Of a DNA stretch of 64,000 nucleotides, positions 38,661 to 49,935 are shown one piece after another (within the stretch, counting starts at the first letter, position 1; every line of letters starts with the position of its first letter). The notes under the pieces are model-generated. The model was given only the letters and a program-made list of their open reading frames with translations. It ran no database searches and was not told the DNA's origin. The translations under genes and the position numbers were made by a program. Origin of the DNA: Pholis gunnellus (taxonomy: Eukaryota; Chordata; Actinopteri; Perciformes; Pholidae); contig OU342804.1 of the NCBI GenBank assembly GCA_910591455.2, positions 9,617,133-9,681,132 of the forward strand. The letters are read 5' to 3'.

Positions 38661-40014
38661 GTTTGCTTGGCTTCACTCTCATTCCCTCCAGTGCACATTG
38701 ACTCCCTGCTCGGCTTAATATGGGATTTCATCAAGGTGGTGCTTAGACCAGCTTTACATTTTAATTTACGGATTTTGTTGGCAGTTTTAGTCCATACCGG
38801 GGGCTGCATATAGTAAGGCATCTACTGTTTTTGCATTTCTAATCAGTAGGAATATGATTCTGGGCCACACTTTTACACTACCGTCAACTTATTGGGTGTG
38901 AGTGCTGGAAACATTCTTTGAGCAAACATTGAAACTTCATTTAAACATCAAACATAAACAACACCGTGTGAACCAAATATTCTCACTTCATACCAGAGGT
39001 AGTAATGTGTCAGCTTAAGGATATAAAGTATTTATAGTAAACTGTGATCTAAAGTGTGACAGCCTGATGTGAATCAGACCTTTTTAATGTCAGAAAAACA
39101 ACCACAGAAGACTGTGAAGAGCTGTTTTCAACTTCAGAGTGAGTTGTCATATGTGACTTGCAGTGGTGTGTCTCTGTCTTGTGCTGTGTTCTGCGGTGGA
39201 CTTTTCTGAGACGGCCCATTTGGAGTGGGTTTAGTGTGAAAGCCTTGCATTGTCGAAGATACGTGGTACGCCAGTCACAAGAGCTGAGCTGAGCTCTGCG
39301 GAACAAATGACGGTTTCAGTTTGGTACCGCTCAGAGGGACGGCAATTAAGTTAATGTGAAACCACGTTTTGTACATTGTACCACACGCTCTTCTCTGTGT
39401 AATCTGTATATCCAAACACATTTGCGTCATTGATTGATATGGTATTCATCATACTGTTAGCTTTTTTCCAATGTAGGAATTTAACCAAATATAACATACA
39501 GGCATTGTCACAGGTTCTGCTTTGGTTTCCACTGCTGAGTTCCTGGAAGTAAAGTTCATCACCGCTCCGGAGGTGGTACTAAATACAAGTTCTAGGTACT
39601 TTCAAGGGTTGCCAGCAGTGCTGTTTATCGCCACTGATCAAGCTGATGTGTCATCACATCACAGCATGGAAGACTACAAACAGCAGTTTTCATCCGTTAA
39701 GTGGTGTATCCGTATTATTGTTCTTCATTCTCTTAAACAGCACATCAAAATCCCGCTGTAGGTTTTTTACTGACAAAATATCCCATTTAATAAAAACAAA
39801 TGCAAGAAATGTCACGTAAGGGATTTGTGAAGCTGTCTAACTCGCACAGATTGCACAATGTTGGCATTTAGTTTTATTTATTCATCCTTTGGTTCGATGC
39901 TGAAATAAGTTCTGCGGTTAACACAAGTTTAGGAGATTTTAATTCTTTGTTCAACGATATAAAATACACCAGTAAATACCCCTTTTGTGAAGTCTGATGC
40001 ATTTACATGTGTCT
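38661..40014. other. Unique non-coding sequence
   Basis: No exon, RNA gene or recognisable element. An 85-codon minus-strand frame (39049-39306) has no motif. Confidence 0.4.
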
Positions 40015-40910
40015 TAAAAGGGCGGTTGCTAAATGAGACTGCGAAACGTCATCACACCAACTCGTCCGCTTTTACAACCTCGTTGTGTAAACTCGTGCTC
40101 ATGCGACCGGTGTGTACTTCATTTATAGCCTAACGTTCAGAATCGTAGTTGTGTTCATTTGTGAAGACTATATTGCTGAACTAAACATGTAAGTATTATA
40201 AAGTTGTGTTTGCCACATAGCTTATTTTCTGCAATAATCCAATATCCAATGGAAAAATCCCATTATCTTTCTGTCGAGTGAAGCAGTGTGGTGCTAACGT
40301 CCGGAGTTGGCCTGTAAAAAATACGTCATCCCTGAAGCACTCAATGCAACTAGGCAGCAACCTCCAGGTCTGAAAAGTGAAGCCAATGCAGAAGTAGCTT
40401 AAACATGCATGCTTTCTAATGGCCAGCAGAGGGCGACTCCTCTAGTTGTAACAAAAAGTCTGATTGTTTAGAGGTCTATGAGAAAATGACTCTACTTCTC
40501 ACTTGATTTATTACCTCAGTAAATATTGTAAACATGAGTTTATTGTCTCATTTTTCTTCAATACAGCATGATGTTCATTTAGTAAATTATGTTCCTATTT
40601 AGAACAAAATAAATATGAAGAAGGGTATGCTTCAGTGCGTGTCTGTGTTTTCTTACAACTATCACACTTTCACAGTGTGTTTACAGTTCATGAAGGTTCA
40701 TTTGTTAATTATAATCGTTTTGGTAGCCTTGTAATGTCTTATTCAGCGTAGGGTTGTACTTAGCTCCACCCTCTCCTTTAACATCTTTAATCTTGTTCCA
40801 AATAAAGTGTCTTCAAACCAATGGCTCCGTATTTATACAAAGTCAAAATGTAACATTGTTGAAGTATGGCAACTTGAATTACAATATTTAACTTAAAATA
40901 TATATGTTTT
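40015..40910 (+). repeat. Unclassified teleost dispersed repeat, about 0.9 kb
   Basis: Several ordered segments match a common teleost repeat as I recall it: a GGGCGGTTGCTAAATGAGAC start, a CCAATATCCAATGGAAAAAT part, and AAAGTGAAGCCAATGCAGAA followed by GGCCAGCAGAGGGCGACTCC. A 30-bp motif at 40736-40765 recurs at 47174-47203 with 26 of 30 identical bases, which supports a dispersed nature. The CCAGCAGAGGGCG string also resembles a CTCF-type motif, which repeats can carry. No termini were defined. Confidence 0.5.
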
Positions 40911-42384
40911 TTTATGACCATTTTAGTTTTAGTTTAGAAATTGTGTTGAATGATACATTTCAATCTTATCAAATCTGGTCTTATTCATGCAAATGCAAAG
41001 CCAGACCACGCCGTGACTATTTTTACGGCCCGTGTCTTTTTGTTCTCAGCACATCTTTTGTCACACAACCCCAGTAGTGGCTTACACAGCCTGAATATGC
41101 TGACAGGGAAACTGAACCGTTATATCTTATACGAAAGCCCACAAACCCAAAAGCCACAAGTAGCAGCCTCTCTAAACCCAGAGCTCGCTTCCTCCTGCTG
41201 CACTAAAACCATTTACGCTTCGAACACAGACCTACCGGAATAGTTTTAAAGGAGGAATCTGCACTTTGCACCCTCTTCTCAGCAGTTTATAACAACTTTT
41301 TAAACACAAGTTAAATGAAGCGTTTTTAATCCTTCTTTCAGTTTGTAATTCTCAAAGAGCTTGTTTCAACCCGGATATGTGACGTAGAAACTGTATCACC
41401 ACATGCAGTTGCGGGTTACTGTATTCTCTGGTGGCTCACATCTACACAGGATGTGCCGACAGAGCTGCTTGAAGGTTTTTGTTTTTTTTTGTTGTGAAGT
41501 GGATAGATTGTTTCCGTGCAGTTTGTTTGTGCATGTGCGTGCACGAGCGAGTCTCTGCGCTGTAAACACGATTTGCTTCTGCCCTGAAACCATGGCCGAC
41601 AGAGTGCTCCTGTGTGTATGACAGCCGCACGCAAAAGAAATACATTTCCACGGGTTATTGGGTATGGTGGGTTGTCATGGCAACTGGTGAGTGGTTGTTC
41701 TCTGTGATTCTTTTTCGTCTTTCTTCTCCAGGAAGAAAGAAGAAGCAGGATGCAAATTGACTCCCCCTTACCAGCCGAACTAATCAGACAAACTTAACTG
41801 GAACTAGTTGCAAATGGGGGGGGGGGGGAGTAGAATCTTGTTTTTCTTTCCAAACAGACGTCGCCCCCACACAACTTTAATGAGCAGAACCTGCACAGAA
41901 ACATCACACTGTTTTCTGTTTGTTTGTGTGCTTTTATTATGTTGGGAAGCACAAAAGCAGTCTGACCGACAACAAATGACCGAACAGTAAGCCACTACAG
42001 TTCCATTTATATTTGCATACATCTTTGGCCTCATGAATATTTAATCTTCCAAAACAAAACTTACTTTTTTTTTGTCTGAATTCATCAGTACTGAACCAGA
42101 CTCTCTTGTTTTCAGTCATTGTGATGTGTCTTTTCTACACGAACCATCTGCATGTTTGCCCCATTTTGACCAAAACGGAACTCGTCCGTTATCTTATGAT
42201 CGGTGCATGTGCAACGCTGTCAAAGTTGCTAAACTAATCTAGCTGATAAGTCAGAATGGAAGCAGATGAGTTTCGTCTTATCTTCCCACAGCTTAGTGCT
42301 GCAGTTAGTCTCAGTTCAAAGTGTCGGAACACTTTCGCACATACAAAAATGTTCGCACACTACTTACATCTTTCATATCTGAAA

Positions 42385-42390
<6 letters not shown>
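40911..42390. other. Unique or unclassified non-coding sequence with G13
   Basis: Thirteen G residues lie at 41816-41828. The 41270-41450 segment has a repeat-like texture without a second copy here. Overlapping open frames on both strands at 41396-41651 have no recognisable features. Confidence 0.4.

Positions 42391-42428
<38 letters not shown>
42391..42428 (+). repeat. (TG)n microsatellite, 19 units
   Basis: A perfect TG array followed by shorter GT-rich patches to about 42460. Confidence 0.97.
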
Positions 42429-42429
<1 letters not shown>

Positions 42430-42718
42430 AGGCATGTCTGTGTGTGGTCACTGATGTGTGCAGACAGCAGACGTGCTCTTCTTGTCTGGCTGACGTGGTT
42501 GGAAGCCACTGTCGACCACACGACAGAGTCTGCAAGTAAAAGCTACAAAACATCATGCATTAAACACAGTATAATGGGAAGTCGTCGACAGCTGTATGTT
42601 ATGATGTTGTGTGTTTTTACCAACCAATTCATCAAGTCTGGATTTTAAACTGACAAGTGAAGAGATCCACCAGCAGTGTAAGTAAGTAGTATAATGGGTT
42701 AAGGAATGCAGAGTCAGT
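42429..42718. other. Non-coding spacer
   Basis: Nothing recognised. The last eight bases (GAGTCAGT) are the putative left target duplication of the following element. Confidence 0.4.
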
Positions 42719-42982
42719 TAGGGCTGCAACTGACGGTTATTTTCATTGTAGAGTAGCAGTCCAAAATTCTTCTAGAAAATATTGAAACAACAAATCACAA
42801 TTTCCAAAAAATCCAGGTTGACATATTCAAAGTGATTTTAACCATAAGACAAAATCCCCAAGAATGTTTGCAGAATTTTCAGAAAACTAAGAAGCTTGAA
42901 ACAGTGAATTGTTTTAAACTTTTGTTAGTAAATTACCAATAATTTTTCTGTCAATCGATACATTGAGTAATTGTTGCTGCTT
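42719..42982 (+). mobile_element. hAT-like non-autonomous element, about 264 bp
   Basis: It starts TAGGGCTGCAACTGACGGTTATTTTC in type (20-base core TAGGGCTGCAACTGACGGTT) and its right part ends GAGTAATTGTTGCTGCTT after CTGTCAATCGATACATT. Both are hallmarks of a widespread teleost hAT-derived short element. Flanking GAGTCAGT (42711-42718) and GAGTCAAT (42983-42990) agree at 7 of 8 bases, consistent with an aged 8-bp target duplication. No coding capacity. Confidence 0.65.
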
Positions 42983-43180
42983 GAGTCAATTTTAAACTTC
43001 CTTTTTCCCCCAAACAATTCAAACATTATCAACAGAGACAAGCAAGCACATAGTGAGAAGAAAAAAAAAAGTGAGTGAGAGGTTTGGAGAAAATAGGCTA
43101 CCCCTACACAATTGCATAACTGTGACCTATAATACACCGCAACCAAGCCGAAGAACAAAAGTGGGATGGAAACTGTTTGA

Positions 43181-43204
43181 GTGTGTGGTGTGTGTGTGTG
43201 TGTG
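43181..43204 (+). repeat. Short (GT)n microsatellite
   Basis: A GT array with one GG interruption, followed by GT-rich patches to about 43235. Confidence 0.9.
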
Positions 43205-44399
43205 AATGTGTGCACGCACATGTCTGTGGGTGTGTAAAGGTGCATCGATGTGCAAGATGACACACTGTATTTCAAATGTGTAAAATAGAGCAGTGGAAGT
43301 TGTGTGTGAATGTGCGCGTGCAGCACATAAAGCACACACAACCTGCAGGATTTAGATGTATCGGTTTCCGTCTTTTTGCAAACGGTGCTTCATAGAATGC
43401 ATTGATAGCACATTGTTTTCGCTGCGCTGCTCGCCCACAAACCCGCGATGACAATCTCACGGCTAAGTTGTCAACATCAATGCATTAGAGAGATTGTTCA
43501 TCATATTGTTTTCTGATCAAGATGGATTACTCTTCATCAAGAGCTCACAGAGGTTTTAGGATTGGAGATATGAAATCACGTTGATGCATTTGATGGAATA
43601 GTGGGGCTGAGAGATCTTAGATTGAGATCTCCGTGCCTTATTGCATTTCTCAGGAGTGGATCAAATTACTTTTTCTTTTTTTTGTCAATGCACTGACAGA
43701 GCTGTGGGCTCGTGCCTTTGCATTTTCTGTTTGTCTTGTAAAAATGGAAAAGCATTCTCGCAGGAAAAATGTTTATCTCGACAGGGGCCTGAAGCACCGA
43801 AGCAACATCCCAAAAGCCAGCCTGCTCATCTGTTCTAAATTCCTGGAAAAGAAACATTTTTCTTTTACACTTGGACTCCCCCCCCCCCCCCCCCATCCTT
43901 TTACTTCTGAGCACATTGAGACGCTGCAGCACAGAGAAAGGAGAGCAAATTGAGCCTTAAATCCAAACATGTGACATCAGAAGACAAAATGGCTGTGCAG
44001 ACAGGCCACGGACCACCCACAAGCACTGTGGCTTCTCTCTAACTGAATATGGACTGAATTAGATGCTGCCTCAAGCCGTTACCCCAGAGCTTGTATTAAC
44101 CACACGAGAACCAAATGCATCTGTGGCCTGTTTCGACTTCTCCTTTCGACTCTATCAAGAGTGTGTTTGTGATATGAGGAAGTCATGTGTTCCAAGGTCC
44201 AGGTCTTGAAAATGAGTAAAACGTTGTGTACGTTTGGATGCAGAAGAGTTGAAGTCAGAGTGTGTATTTGAGGCATGAGGCTCACTTTGGAGGTTTGTCT
44301 GTTTAGGGTGGAGCTGTGTGACACATACGCTATTACTACATGGAGACAGTTCTGTATGCACAACTTACTATTACCAAAGTGTGAGTGCATGTCTGATGG

Positions 44400-44401
<2 letters not shown>
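43205..44401. other. Non-coding sequence with a poly-C run
   Basis: Seventeen C residues lie at 43878-43894. Open frames of up to 106 codons here end in translations of this run and lack motifs. Otherwise unique. Confidence 0.45.

Positions 44402-44453
<52 letters not shown>
44402..44453 (+). repeat. (TG)n microsatellite, 26 units
   Basis: A perfect TG array. Confidence 0.98.
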
Positions 44454-44454
<1 letters not shown>

Positions 44455-44505
44455 CGACAGAGCTGTGTGTTAATGAAAGACACAATCGTGCTAACAGATG
44501 CACAT

Positions 44506-44829
44506 ACACACACACACACACAACGATTTTTAGGGTGAGAGAGGTAAGCTGTCTGTCCTTCCATGTCTCAAGCATTGACACACACTTGGGTGTACACACA
44601 ACTTGGACAGAGCTCAACAACTGGAACCCATCTGGACTACACACACACACACACTATAGTAATTAAAGTCAGCTTTACTTTCGTGATCTCATTTGCATGC
44701 AACTATTTGCAGTACAAATGTTTATTTACAAACATGCACAACACATGTGGACAAATATTAATAAGATGGATATATACGGTATACTGTTAGAGGCAGGAGC
44801 ATGCACACACACACACACACACACACACA
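44506..44829 (+). repeat. Cluster of three short (CA)n arrays
   Basis: CA arrays at 44506-44522, 44639-44654 and 44804-44829. They are in opposite phase to the TG array just upstream, so the locus holds complementary arrays that could pair as an inverted repeat. Confidence 0.9.
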
Positions 44830-47164
44830 TGCGCCCCAACTCAAACACACACTTGCTAGCTGTAGTGGAAAATTAGCGGGCTCCCATGCACGCCTGTATG
44901 GTTATGGGAGCCATGGAGAGAGGGAATGGGCTATTTGTGGTGTCTTGCTGACTGGACCAAAGCAGAGCAGACCAAAGCTGCGGTGAAGCTTGAAAGTGGG
45001 AAGGAGTGAGGTGTCATTAGGCTCAAGGCCAGAGACCTCCATCTACTGTCTGTTCAGTCTCTGGTTGGCTGTAGAGCCACACAGCAGGTAGTATTTGTGC
45101 CGGACACACACTCAGCTCAGGAGCTGCTCTTCACCTCAGATCACAGAGGTGAGGGACAGATGTGGTAAAAACCGGTCAGGAGCGGCGAGGAGTCATTTGT
45201 TTTCTTAAAGTTTTATTTTAAAGGTAACGTAACGTCTCCTTGGATAATTCAATAACATATAGGGTTGTGTTAAGGTCGTCAGTTAGAAACATTTAAAGTC
45301 CAACTGAAATCACATTTAGTCATCCAATTTTGCTGTCAAAAATAATGTCAACATGTTTGTTTAAATGTTTAGTTAATATTTTGTATTATTGAAAGGAATA
45401 AGGTCTTTGTGCGTGACTCTAAGCTATGGTGCAGGACAAGCTGTAGGAGACTTTAGCAGGAAAGCTAATGTGGGTTGTTGTTCAGAGTCTGTGGCTCTTG
45501 TGTTGTTTATCAGTGTAATTGTCTTCCTGGTAGAACGGTAATGGGAAGATGTGATCGTCTGTATGGAAACCAGGTCTACATCAATACGTACACAGAGAAC
45601 TGATGGTATACTAACAAATGAATGCTAAAATTGGAATTATGAAATACAAAATATATCAAATAAACATTTCTCAAAGGAGAACATGGACATGTCGTAAATG
45701 AAAACTGCAATTTGATAACAATTGGACCTTTTCTTCTGAGAAGTCACATATTTTCTGTCTGGTTGCTATAGATGGGTCTCTATATATAGTACCCAGAGGC
45801 GCTGCAATGGCAAAGATGCCAGCCAGAAGCATAAATCACAGCTGTAGCAACTTCGCTTCAAAATAATAAAAAATTCTACTTTGTGTATTATGACTGACTA
45901 CATGATTAGCGCTGGTACTGAGTCTTCTCTGATCAGCTCAGGTATTCGACACATCAGGATCCTGTAAATTAAGATTAGAATATCATTTGGTCCCAGGCTG
46001 CTATAGGAACTAAGATGGCCTCTCAATGTGAGCACGCACATCTCTGTCTTGATTCTCGAGTAGACTTTTCTGAAGTCATTCCACGTATACATTATTCATA
46101 ACCAACTTTTAGTCTCTCAGTATACAACCGTTGTTACAGTTTGATTTGCTGCTCTTCGTCCTGAAGGCTTTGCTCTCCTCAAACAACAAATGAGCAGCGA
46201 CAACAGAGTTTGCAACAGCAGTATTGATTTTAATAGCTGCGGTCGCTGCAACTGTTGTGCTGCTTGGCCTGCTTTTATGAGCAGCCATAAAATAACAGTG
46301 AGGAGATGGCCTGGATACTTTCCATGTATTACAATCAGAATTTATAAATTGCCCCATTACCCACCTTTCCACTGGTTACTCTTGGAACATTAGCAATTAT
46401 TTTCACATGGGTCACTCTCATAAAACCAATAATCTAGTGATTTAAAGCCTCGGTGGAGGAGCTGGGCTGCAGGCTTCCTGAGGCAAGAGGCCTTTGCCTT
46501 TTCGACATCGATTTCAGGCTGCTATTAGATGGGCTTTGCAAGGACAAATTGCTTCTGGGTTTGTCTAAGGAGAGAGATTGAAGGAGACAGAGAGTGACAT
46601 CGAGGAAGAGGAGAAGGAGATCATCCCAGTACAAGTGTGGGCGTCTGGTTAGGTGAAGTAATCTGCGGTCTATGTGTATCATTGTGTGCATTTGAGTCTA
46701 TTTGTGTATCAACTTCCTGTTTAGATTTTTTTTGCACTATTGTATATGCTAGTGTGAGCCCAGCATGTAGGTCTGAAACGCTGAGGCGGGCTGTTGCGTC
46801 ACAGTCGGTGTGTGCTTATGGAGATGGATGGCTGCAGGAGAGTGGTGGGAGCTGAGAGAGGCCTCTGCTGTATTGCAAAACTCCTGATGACCGCCCACCC
46901 ACCCATCATCCCATTACTACTCCCCTGGGAGAGAAAGAGAGACAAAGCGAGAGGGAAGGCAGAGGGGATGGGAGAAATAATAGATAAAGTGATACAGGTC
47001 TGAGGATGAAATTGATGGAGAGAGGGGTTGTGGGAAATGGACATGGAGGAGTGGGCAAGAGGAAAAAATATAGAATGAAGACATGAGGAGAACTTAAACT
47101 TTATTACAATCGTCATATACATACAGGTAAATCTGAGAGTTAATTGTAACCATTTTGCTCGCCA
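44830..47164. other. Long unique non-coding stretch
   Basis: No exon recognised. Small features: a near-perfect 19-bp palindrome AGGCAAGAGGCCTTTGCCT at 46481-46499; a purine-rich tract at 46930-47070; and a pol II-like TATATATAG at 45781-45789 without other promoter context. Short open frames lack motifs. Confidence 0.4.
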
Positions 47165-47345
47165 AAGAAAAAGGTCTTATTCAGCGTTCAGTTGTACTTA
47201 GCTACACTTGTAGCTAAGTTGTACTTAGCTACACTTAGCTACACAAAAAGCCAAGATGGCGACGGCCAAAAACCAAGATGGCGGTTGCCAAAATGCCAGA
47301 TTTGAGGCTTCAGCAGTCCACAAACCAATGGGTGACATCACGGTT
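47165..47345 (+). repeat. Unclassified repeat with internal tandems
   Basis: GTTGTACTTAGCTACACTT at 47191-47209 recurs at 47219-47237, and TTAGCTACAC occurs again at 47235-47244. CCAAGATGGCG occurs twice at 47251-47285. The left edge shares a 30-bp motif (26 of 30) with the 40.0-40.9 kb repeat. The right part (ACCAATGGGTGACATCACGG) is typical of a common teleost dispersed repeat. Class unknown. Confidence 0.55.
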
Positions 47346-47454
47346 GACTATAGTTGAAGCTAGTAGCAGTAGAACAAATTCTTCCTATTCACTGTAATGT
47401 TGGGTCGTTTAATGTACTTTATAACAATGTATTATATTTAAAATGGTCAATATA

Positions 47455-47575
47455 GCTTCATAAAGTCTTAATTGGAAAAAGTAACTATAAGTACAATAAT
47501 TCCATCTGAAACATACTGTAGAGGAGTACAAGTGTCTTAAAATTTTACTTTAATACAGTACTGTCCATCTCTGGA
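47455..47575 (+). mobile_element. Possible hAT-like right-end fragment
   Basis: Motifs AAAAAGTAACTATAAGTACAA, CATCTGAAACAT and ACTTTAATACAGTACTGTCC before TCCATCTCTG resemble the decayed right end of the same short-element family as the reversed fragment at 29.2-29.6 kb. The match is from recognition and is diverged. Confidence 0.35.
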
Positions 47576-47603
47576 GGGATGACATGGAAAGAGAAAAAGA
47601 TGC

Positions 47604-47633
47604 TGTGTGTGTGTGTGTGTGTGTGGTGTGTGT

Positions 47634-47684
<51 letters not shown>
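47604..47684 (+). repeat. Compound (GT)n-G37 repeat
   Basis: About 22 GT units (with one GG interruption near 47625) run directly into 37 consecutive G residues at 47648-47684. Alternating purine-pyrimidine DNA next to a long G run is structurally unusual. The length of the G run may not be accurate. Confidence 0.93.
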
Positions 47685-48400
47685 CTTGGACAGGCTTCTG
47701 TGACTTCCCTGACCCACCAGAGCTCCTCAGCGAACTCATTTGCACTGAGTGACAGCACTGTGTGGCATTCAGGCTACTTGAGAGGCTAGACACACACACA
47801 CACACAAGAGCTCACCCCACATTTGGAGGTCACTCTTGACAAGTTACAGCCACTTCCCGCTATACTTGCTCACACTTTACATGTATGTATGTGCATGTAT
47901 TTGTATGTATTTTGCATTTCAATAAAAGTAACAATTCATCATCATATTCATACAGACCTTCAGTTACATCAGGCCTTGACTTACTGTCGTTTAAGTCAAC
48001 GTCTGAACCCAAGGGCTCAGAAGTCTTCTATATGTCTCTTGTTTTTATATAGAGAGGGAATCAGTTGCGTGATGCGTCATGAACGCTCCTTGAACTACAG
48101 CATAACCCAAAACTGCCACTCACTCAAGCCTGAAGAGAGTTGAGTCTTTTTTCTGGTCCATGAAAGACACGGGACAATCTCCTGCTGGTGGTTATTTAAA
48201 GATAATTCATCTATTTTTGAAACCTGGGGTCTGTCTGCACAGCTTGGGTGAAGTCTCTTAGTTGTGGGGACTCAACAATCTTGGGACTTTCTTTTTTTTT
48301 TCTTAATGTGCCTTTAAGTGTGGGGAGCGTGCACAAACCATATACAGAGACACACATGTTCACATTAGACACGTAATGTGAAGGCAAAGATGCTTGTGCA

Positions 48401-48401
<1 letters not shown>
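47685..48401. other. Unique non-coding sequence
   Basis: Contains a short CA array near 47789-47805. Nothing else recognised. Confidence 0.4.

Positions 48402-48429
<28 letters not shown>
48402..48429 (+). repeat. (GA)n microsatellite, 14 units
   Basis: A perfect GA array, 57 bp upstream of a long AC array. Confidence 0.96.
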
Positions 48430-48432
<3 letters not shown>

Positions 48433-48480
48433 AGATAGACACCAGTAAACACATACACACAAAAGCAAACAGTTATATCT

Positions 48481-48486
<6 letters not shown>

Positions 48487-48568
<82 letters not shown>
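48487..48568 (+). repeat. (AC)n microsatellite, 41 units
   Basis: A perfect 82-bp AC array, one of the three longest dinucleotide arrays in the window. Confidence 0.98.
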
Positions 48569-48570
<2 letters not shown>

Positions 48571-49286
48571 AAACACACACGTTCACATGCACACAGTGTG
48601 GTCCAGCCCTTGGCTCCGAGGTCTGTAATGAAGCCTTGGTGAAGGTCTACCAAGGAGGCTGGCGCAGTCAGCCAAGTCGACGTGCGGTCTCATTCAGACA
48701 ACCACCTCGCCTTCGCCAGTTACCCAGGCCGCAGTGTTCAGTCACTGGGTGGGATGGCAGGACATCTAATCCGGCAAAGCGGAGGGTGGAGGTTTTGGGG
48801 AGGACTCCTCTAGATGTGGTCAATGTGGGACACCAACAAGGAGCGTCACTTATTTGGTGCCACATAAGGGCAAAGGTCGGCCTTTCCTGTTCTTTAGCCT
48901 GGTCTCCTGGCTTGCTGATGAGCAGAGCTCACCACAGAGAAGACACTGTGAAAACCAAAAGTCCACAAAGGAAACTTTACAAATCCTGTGTTTACCCGTC
49001 ACATCCAGAACAACAAACACTCAGAGAACGTTTGAAATTGGAGCAGAGACTATTAACAGATGTGGATTCCTCTCACTTTCCATTGGCATGCCACACATCT
49101 TTACAAATACACAAAACACACATACAGAGACTCACTGTACCACTGTGGCTTCCTCCACATACACAATACACCCACCACGATGACCTGGCGAGGCCTACAC
49201 CACGCTGTAGCATATATTTACTCCACAGCAATTTACCCTTGGGCTTTGACAGCTGATCGTTTATACCACTGCGGGGGCACCACTCC
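48569..49286. other. Higher-GC non-coding segment with the longest open frame
   Basis: A 206-codon plus-strand open frame (48636-49256) lies here, the longest in the window. Its product is rich in Arg, Pro, Ser and His with no domain, no signal or membrane segment, and no visible splice context, and overlapping frames are also open. It is probably a chance frame favoured by fewer AT-rich stops. I do not call it a gene. Confidence 0.4.
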
Positions 49287-49325
49287 CTGTCTGTCTGTCC
49301 GTCTGTCTGTCCATCTGTCTGTCCT
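49287..49325 (+). repeat. (CTGT)n microsatellite
   Basis: About nine CTGT units with CCGT and CCAT variants. Confidence 0.9.
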
Positions 49326-49564
49326 CTCTGACATAAAATGGCGCGAATGGCAACAAAAAAAAAATAGGGATCCTGGATTACAGCCAGAAAAGTAGTCAAA
49401 GATGTTTTGAGGGCACAGGGATGGTTGAGATGTTTCCATGTTGATATTTTTTTTTTGTATGACTTTGTCTGGCAGGGTTCAGACTATGTGGTATTTGTTC
49501 CAAACTGTTACTAGTACTCATTTCAGTCTTTCTTCGACTTTGATTCCCACTTATCTTCAAAGGC

Positions 49565-49935
49565 CACCGTGAGGTTAACGTTTTTTTGGTGAAATATCTC
49601 AATGACTATTAGATGGATTGCCATGAAATTCGATAGTGATGAATAGATTGGGACATCTGCCGCCATCATCAGCTAAACACTTGTTTTGATTTGTCTAATA
49701 CTTTGGTTTATGACCACATGCTTGCAAAACGAATGCCATTTTCTTCAGCCTCAGATGTGTGTGCATGCTAACACCCTAAACTAAGATGGTGGACATTTCA
49801 CCTGCTTAACATCAGCATGTTAACATTGTCACTACCAGCATGTTTTATCATGTTAATGTTAGCAATTAGCTCCAAGCACGGCTGTGCTCAAGTACAGCCT
49901 CTCACAGCATAGCTGTAGACCCGTAGTCTTGTTTT
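49565..49935 (+). repeat. Dispersed teleost repeat, copy C of four
   Basis: It carries the GATGGATTGCCATGAAATTC module, CCGCCATCATCAGC, ATACTTTGGTTTATGA, CAGCCTCAG, GCATGCTAACACCCTAAAC and GCATGTTAACATTGTCAC in the same order as copies A, B and D. At about 49791-49800 it has the unoccupied equivalent of the site used by the hAT-like insertion in copy B. Confidence 0.7.

Noticed and set aside
44079..44666. Long His/Thr and Val/Cys open frames on both strands
   Set aside because: They are translations of TG/CA arrays, as are similar frames at 6.7-7.2, 19.0-19.4, 25.4-25.7, 42.3, 47.5-47.8, 48.4-48.6 and 57.1 kb.
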